Below are positions 60,230-64,000 of a stretch of DNA of 64,000 bases, in pieces; the stretch's first letter is position 1, and the number at the start of each line of letters is the position of its first letter. Where the stretch lies: contig NZ_LMIW01000009.1 in NCBI RefSeq assembly GCF_001429185.1, positions 310,001 through 374,000 of the forward strand, in the 5' to 3' direction. Source of the DNA: Terrabacter sp. Root85. Its GTDB lineage: Bacteria; Actinomycetota; Actinomycetes; Actinomycetales; Dermatophilaceae. Both the position numbers and the translations under genes were made by a program. Under the pieces are notes generated by a model that saw only the letters and a program-made list of their open reading frames with translations, was not told the DNA's origin and searched no databases.

Positions 60230-60314
60230 ACGACCCTGAACCACCGGGACCGCTCTGGACCCCTCTGGACCCCCTGAACCACCGAGCTCGCTGGTAGCCA
60301 AGGAGATTCGCCGC

Positions 60315-61052
60315 ATGACCGAGATCCGCTACGACGTGACCGACGGCGTCGCGCTCATCACCCTCGACGCGCCCGAGCGCCGCAACGCCCTCTCCGTCGA
60401 GATGTCGCGCGAGCTCATCGACGCCGCCCGCACGGCCGAGGCCGACGACGAGGTCGGTGCCGTCGTCGTCACGGGCGGAGCCCACTTCTGCGCGGGGGCG
60501 GTCCGCAGCGTTCTCGCCGACACGGGCCGTGACCCCGTCGAGGACGAGGCCTACCGCAACCTCGAGACCGTCTACGCCGCGTTCACGACGATCGGCGGGG
60601 TCGCGGTCCCGACCGTCGCGGCCGTGCGCGGGGCGGCAGTGGGGGCCGGCCTCAACCTCGCCCTTGCCACCGACCTGCGCATCGTCTCGCGCACGGCCCG
60701 GCTGCTCCCCGGCTTCGCCCAGATCGGCATCCACCCCGGCGGCGGCCACTTCACGCTCATCAACCGGGTCGCCGGGCGCGAGGCCGCCGCGGCCCTCGGG
60801 CTCTTCGGCGACGAGGTCGACGGCGAGCGCGCCGTCGCGCTGGGACTCGCCTGGGCGGCCTACGACGACGGCGACGTGCAGGACGCGGCGATGGCGGTAG
60901 CCGTTCGGGTCGCCCGGGACCCCGCCCTCGCCCGACGGATGGTCGCGAGCTTCCGCCGGGAGACGGCGCCCGGGGGCATGCCGTGGGACGTCGCCGTCGA
61001 GCTCGAGCGCTCGCCGCAGATGTGGTCGCTGCGCCGCAAGCACGGGGTGTGA
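60315..61052 (+). CDS. Enoyl-CoA hydratase/isomerase family protein
   Basis: 245 residues, crotonase fold: 'VALITLDAPERRNALSVEMS', oxyanion-hole 'GGAHFCAGAVRS', 'AAVGAGLNLALATDLRIVS', 'FAQIGIHPGGGHFTLINR'. The second-Glu position of hydratases ('GLxPDxGG' usually with Glu) reads 'IHPGGGHF', so activity may be isomerase-like or altered. AAGGAG nine bases before the ATG. Follows the dehydrogenases and probably catalyses the next beta-oxidation step on the same acyl-CoA. Between the genes are three CCCTGAAC repeats (60224-60281). Confidence 0.88.
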   Translation: MTEIRYDVTDGVALITLDAPERRNALSVEMSRELIDAARTAEADDEVGAVVVTGGAHFCAGAVRSVLADTGRDPVEDEAYRNLETVYAAFTTIGGVAVPTVAAVRGAAVGAGLNLALATDLRIVSRTARLLPGFAQIGIHPGGGHFTLINRVAGREAAAALGLFGDEVDGERAVALGLAWAAYDDGDVQDAAMAVAVRVARDPALARRMVASFRRETAPGGMPWDVAVELERSPQMWSLRRKHGV

Positions 61053-61146
61053 GGCACGGCTCACCACGAATCCGGCATTTCGGATCCTCGGGGGTCGTGG
61101 TGCAAGGATGGGGAAGTTGGCCGTCCCCCACCGCGAAGGAGCACCT

Positions 61147-62346
61147 GTGCTGGCGTCCTACCGACCTCTCTTCGAGGTACCGGGGGCACGCGTCTTCATC
61201 ACCGGCGGGCTGATCGCCCGCTCGGCAGGCTCGATGTTCGCCGTGTCCGTGGTCGCGATGGTCTCGGCACGCACCGGCTCCTACGCGCTCGCCGGGGCCG
61301 TGGTGGCGGTCGGGATGGTCTCCCTGGCGCTCTTCGCCCCCTTCCTCGGGCGGCTCGTCGACCGCTACGGCCAGCGCCGCATCGCCATCCCCTTCTTCCT
61401 CTGGTCGGGGTTCTGGGCCGTCATGACCCTCCTCGTCTCGATGCGGGGGCTGCCCTCGTGGCTGCTCTTCATCACGTTCCCGCTGTGCGGCGCGATCCCC
61501 AACCTCGGCACGATGGCCCGCGCGCGGTGGTCGCACATCTTCGCCGACGACCCACGCAACCTCCACGCGGCGATGTCGTTCGAGCAGGTCATGGAGGAGG
61601 TCACCTTCGTCATCGGACCGGTCCTCGCGATCTGGCTGTCGACGACGCTCTTCCCCGAGGCGGGCTTCGCCTTCGCCACCGTCGCCTACACCGTGGGCGT
61701 GCTGATCTTCATCTCGGCACGGTCCACGGAGCCGCCGGTCGTGCCGCACCACGAGCGACCCACCGAGCACGCCTACACGGTGCCGGGCCTCATCCCGCTC
61801 GCCTTCATCATGGTGATGACGGGGGCGATCTTCGGCGTCAACGAGGTCGTGACGCTCGCCGTCTCGCAGGAGCTGGGCGCGCCGAGCGCCGCCGGCGCCA
61901 TCCTCGCGTTGTATGCCGTGGGGTCGGCCTCCGCGGGCCTCGTCTTCGGGCACGTCTCGCACGGCCGCAGCCTCGTCAAGCTCCTCATCGCCGGGACGTT
62001 CGGGATGGCGGTCCTCGAGATCCCGGTGCTCTTCGCCGGCAACCTCTGGGTCCTCGCTGGTCTCATGCTCGTCGCGGGCATGGCCACCGCTCCGACCCTC
62101 ATCACGACGATGAACCTCATCGAGCGGATCGTCCCCAAGGCCCAGCTCAACGAGGGCATGACGATCGTGCTCACGGGACTCATCATCGGCATCGCGGCCG
62201 GCTCGGCCGTGTCGGGCATCGTCGTCGACCACGTCGGACCGCAGCACGGCTACTGGGTCGCGATCATCGCGGGCGCCTTCGCCTTCGTCATGGCCCTGGG
62301 CACGCGCGCGTTCCTCACCCGCCGCGAGCTGCACAACCTCCGCTGA
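61147..62346 (+). CDS. MFS transporter
   Basis: 399 residues, 12 helices. 'LGRLVDRYGQRRIAIPFFL' is the loop 2-3 motif; 'FGHVSHGRSLVKLLIAGTFG' the loop 8-9 equivalent. 'MSFEQVMEEVTFVIGPVLA' matches the group of actinobacterial MFS proteins with an 'EEV' helix. GTG 61147 has GAAGGAG five bases upstream; an in-frame ATG at 61108 lacks one. Separate from the hydratase gene by 94 bases. Substrate unknown. Confidence 0.87.
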   Translation: MLASYRPLFEVPGARVFITGGLIARSAGSMFAVSVVAMVSARTGSYALAGAVVAVGMVSLALFAPFLGRLVDRYGQRRIAIPFFLWSGFWAVMTLLVSMRGLPSWLLFITFPLCGAIPNLGTMARARWSHIFADDPRNLHAAMSFEQVMEEVTFVIGPVLAIWLSTTLFPEAGFAFATVAYTVGVLIFISARSTEPPVVPHHERPTEHAYTVPGLIPLAFIMVMTGAIFGVNEVVTLAVSQELGAPSAAGAILALYAVGSASAGLVFGHVSHGRSLVKLLIAGTFGMAVLEIPVLFAGNLWVLAGLMLVAGMATAPTLITTMNLIERIVPKAQLNEGMTIVLTGLIIGIAAGSAVSGIVVDHVGPQHGYWVAIIAGAFAFVMALGTRAFLTRRELHNLR

Positions 62347-62388
62347 CCCGAGCCCACGGCATACGCCCCGACTGAACCGTCGAAAGGC

Positions 62389-62482
62389 CACGTTTCGCCG
62401 GTGCCACCACGTCGAAAGGCCACTTCTCCGACGAGAAGTGGCCTTTCGACTGCTCCGAGGCCACAGATCGTGGCCTCTCGAC
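62389..62482. repeat. A-type repeat: 18-bp-stem hairpin plus half-sites
   Basis: Perfect hairpin GTCGAAAGGCCACTTCTC (62411-62428), 4-base loop, complement 62433-62450; half-sites GTCGAAAGGCCAC at 62389-62401 and GTGGCCTCTCGAC at 62470-62482. It lies between the convergent MFS and DHA2 genes. Shares CAGATCGTGGCCTCTCGACG with the block at 16461. Confidence 0.8.
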
Positions 62483-62507
62483 GGTGGGGCGGGGTGTGCC
62501 CGGAGGG

Positions 62508-64000
62508 TCAGTGGCCGGCGGGGGCCACCACGACGTCCTCGTCCTTCGCCGGCGCGGCCTGACCGGGCTTGGGGCCCAGGTCGATGTTCGGCAGGAAGAG
62601 CGTGGCGATGAACGCGAGGACGAGCACGCCGGCCGCGACGACGAAGACGACCGACATCGCGTCGGAGAAGCCGACGAGGAACGGCTTGGCGAGCGCCGGG
62701 TCGAGCTGGTTGATGAACGAGCTGTCCGACAGGGCCGCGCCGCCGACGCCCGCCCCCGAGCCGCCGGACTGCTGCGCGGCCTGGAGCTGCTCGATGAACG
62801 CCTTGTTGGCAGCCGGGTCGCCACCGGTCGGGTTGCGCAGGGCCGCCTGGAACTCCGGGGTCGGGGCGATCGCCGCGAACGCCTCGGAGATCTTCGTGCC
62901 GGCCTGCGAGAAGAGGATCGACAGGAAGACCGCGGTGCCGAGCGTGCCGCCGATCTGGCGGGTGAAGGTCGCGGACGACGTGGCGACGCCCATGTCGCGG
63001 CGGTCGACGGCGTTCTGCACGGCGAGGGTCAGCGGCTGGAAGTTGAAGCCGAGGCCGATACCGAAGAAGAACATCACGATCATCGTCTTCCAGAGCGGGG
63101 TGTCCGCGCCGACGAAGTGGAAGGCGAAGAGCGACAGGACGAGGATCGCCGCGCCCATGATCGGGAAGTGGCGGTAGCGTCCGGTCCGGGAGATGAGCTG
63201 ACCGGAGACGATCGAGCCGGCCATGATCCCGAGGGTCATCGGGAGCAGCTGGAGGCCGGCCTGGGTCGGCGACGAGCCCTTGACGATCTGCAGGTAGAGC
63301 GGGATCGCGGCGAGGCCGCCGAACATGCCCATGCCGATGAAGACCGAGGCGACCGACGACGACGCGACGGTGCGGTTCGTGAAGAGGCGCAGCGGGATGA
63401 GCGCCTCCTCACCCATGGACCGCTCGAAGAGGAAGAAGGCGACGAGACCGGCGAGGCCGATGGCGTAGCAGGTGATGGAGGTCGGTGAACCCCAGCCCCA
63501 CGCACGTCCCTGCTCGGCCACGATGAGCAGCGGCACGAGGGCGACCGAGAGGCTGAGGGCGCCCCAGTAGTCGATGCGGTGGTCGAGACGCGTGTGCCGG
63601 AGGTGCAGCGTGCGCGTCACGACGATGAGCGCGGCGACGGCGATCGGCACGTTGACGAGGAAGACCCAACGCCAGCCGGTGACGCCGAGGAGCGTCTCCT
63701 GGCCGGCGAAGAAGCCGCCGATGACCGGGCCGAGGACGCTCGAGGTGCCGAAGACGGCGAGGAAGTAGCCCTGGTACTTCGCGCGCTCACGCGGCGGCAC
63801 GATGTCGCCGATGATGGCGAGGGCGAGCGAGAAGAGGCCGCCGGCGCCGATGCCCTGGACGGCTCGGAAGGCCGCTAGCGACGGGATCGACCACGACAGC
63901 GTGCAGAGCATCGAGCCGATCGTGAAGATCGTGATCGCGAAGATGAAGAGCTTCTTGCGCCCGTAGATGTCGCCGAGCTTGCCGTAGAGCGGCGTCGTGA
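62508..64000 (-). CDS. DHA2-family MFS efflux transporter (5' end outside window)
   Basis: The frame continues past ATG 63911 to the window end: the upstream part reads 'TPLYGKLGDIYGRKKLFIF', the MFS motif A after helix 2, so at least the first ~60 residues lie outside. Visible part shows 'GIGAGGLFSLALAIIGDIVP', 'GTSSVLGPVIGGFFAGQ' (motif C), about 12 of 14 helices and a short Gly/Ala-rich tail ending 'DEDVVVAPAGH'. Homologous to the pump at 43839 but without its long C-terminal domain. Drug/proton antiporter; no regulator visible inside the window. Confidence 0.92.
   Translation of the reverse strand, partial: TTPLYGKLGDIYGRKKLFIFAITIFTIGSMLCTLSWSIPSLAAFRAVQGIGAGGLFSLALAIIGDIVPPRERAKYQGYFLAVFGTSSVLGPVIGGFFAGQETLLGVTGWRWVFLVNVPIAVAALIVVTRTLHLRHTRLDHRIDYWGALSLSVALVPLLIVAEQGRAWGWGSPTSITCYAIGLAGLVAFFLFERSMGEEALIPLRLFTNRTVASSSVASVFIGMGMFGGLAAIPLYLQIVKGSSPTQAGLQLLPMTLGIMAGSIVSGQLISRTGRYRHFPIMGAAILVLSLFAFHFVGADTPLWKTMIVMFFFGIGLGFNFQPLTLAVQNAVDRRDMGVATSSATFTRQIGGTLGTAVFLSILFSQAGTKISEAFAAIAPTPEFQAALRNPTGGDPAANKAFIEQLQAAQQSGGSGAGVGGAALSDSSFINQLDPALAKPFLVGFSDAMSVVFVVAAGVLVLAFIATLFLPNIDLGPKPGQAAPAKDEDVVVAPAGH

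Overview
The window is 64 kb of very GC-rich DNA (about 70% or more by eye) with tightly packed genes, frequent 4-base ATGA/GTGA overlaps, many GTG starts and many apparently leaderless starts (a TANNNT box six bases before the start codon). Together with the gene content (phenylacetate catabolism, SbcCD, actinobacterial-type phosphofructokinase, a branched-chain-type 2-oxoacid dehydrogenase, a SARP regulator) this points to a chromosomal segment of a high-GC actinomycete, most likely in the Micrococcales. An Intrasporangiaceae-like host is my inference. I saw no tRNA, rRNA, insertion sequence, prophage or CRISPR array.

Layout. 1-4.2 kb: membrane protein plus YtrA-type GntR regulator, a small divergent ORF, a secreted protein and a secreted metal-dependent hydrolase with a discoidin domain. 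4.2-9.1 kb: DUF402 protein, phenylacetate-CoA ligase and a polar amino-acid ABC transporter (ATPase, permease, lipoprotein). 9.5-16.4 kb: DEAD-box helicase, paaI-paaH facing paaN, an MFS transporter and a DUF1304 protein. 16.5-25 kb: sbcC-sbcD, a RibD-like reductase, TetR, a TM-helix (mechanosensitive-like) channel protein, a holin-superfamily protein and phosphofructokinase. 25-31 kb: histidinol-phosphate-type aminotransferase, then a run of four related small membrane proteins (three of them with a W-S-W-G motif) around a VOC protein, then an AAA ATPase. 31.4-35 kb: E1alpha-E1beta-E2 of a 2-oxoacid dehydrogenase complex. 35-43 kb: a receiver-only regulator with a coupled leader ORF, a NarX/NarL-type two-component pair, a TAT-exported multicopper oxidase, a polytopic membrane protein and a SARP regulator. 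43-48.5 kb: SDR, DHA2 efflux pump with divergent TetR and operator, a second TetR with double operator and a divergent F420-type/NAD(P) oxidoreductase, and a winged-helix regulator. 48.7-57.7 kb: a giant multicopper oxidase with GxGY repeats and Fn3 domains, a DksA/TraR protein, a secreted protein, a large unrecognised protein and an NRAMP metal transporter. 58-64 kb: two acyl-CoA dehydrogenases, an enoyl-CoA hydratase, an MFS transporter and a truncated DHA2 pump.

How genes connect. PaaK, PaaI, PaaH and PaaN are parts of phenylacetate catabolism. The epoxidase paaABCDE is not in the window. The acyl-CoA dehydrogenase pair and hydratase form a separate acyl-CoA operon. Two multicopper oxidases of different architecture lie within 16 kb of each other and of an Nramp (Mn/Fe) transporter, which suggests extracellular metal or phenolic oxidation, but the substrate cannot be read from sequence.

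The least expected signals are non-coding. The octamer GTATGCCG (either strand) occurs about 34 times, far above what base composition predicts, and forces otherwise rare TAT (Tyr) and GCA (Ala) codons. Two families of intergenic inverted repeats (GTCGARAGGCCA type and GTCGAGTGRGCGC type) punctuate gene ends, including two homologous 42-bp palindromes. Two gene ends carry stop-codon octamers repeated so that TGA falls in all three frames.
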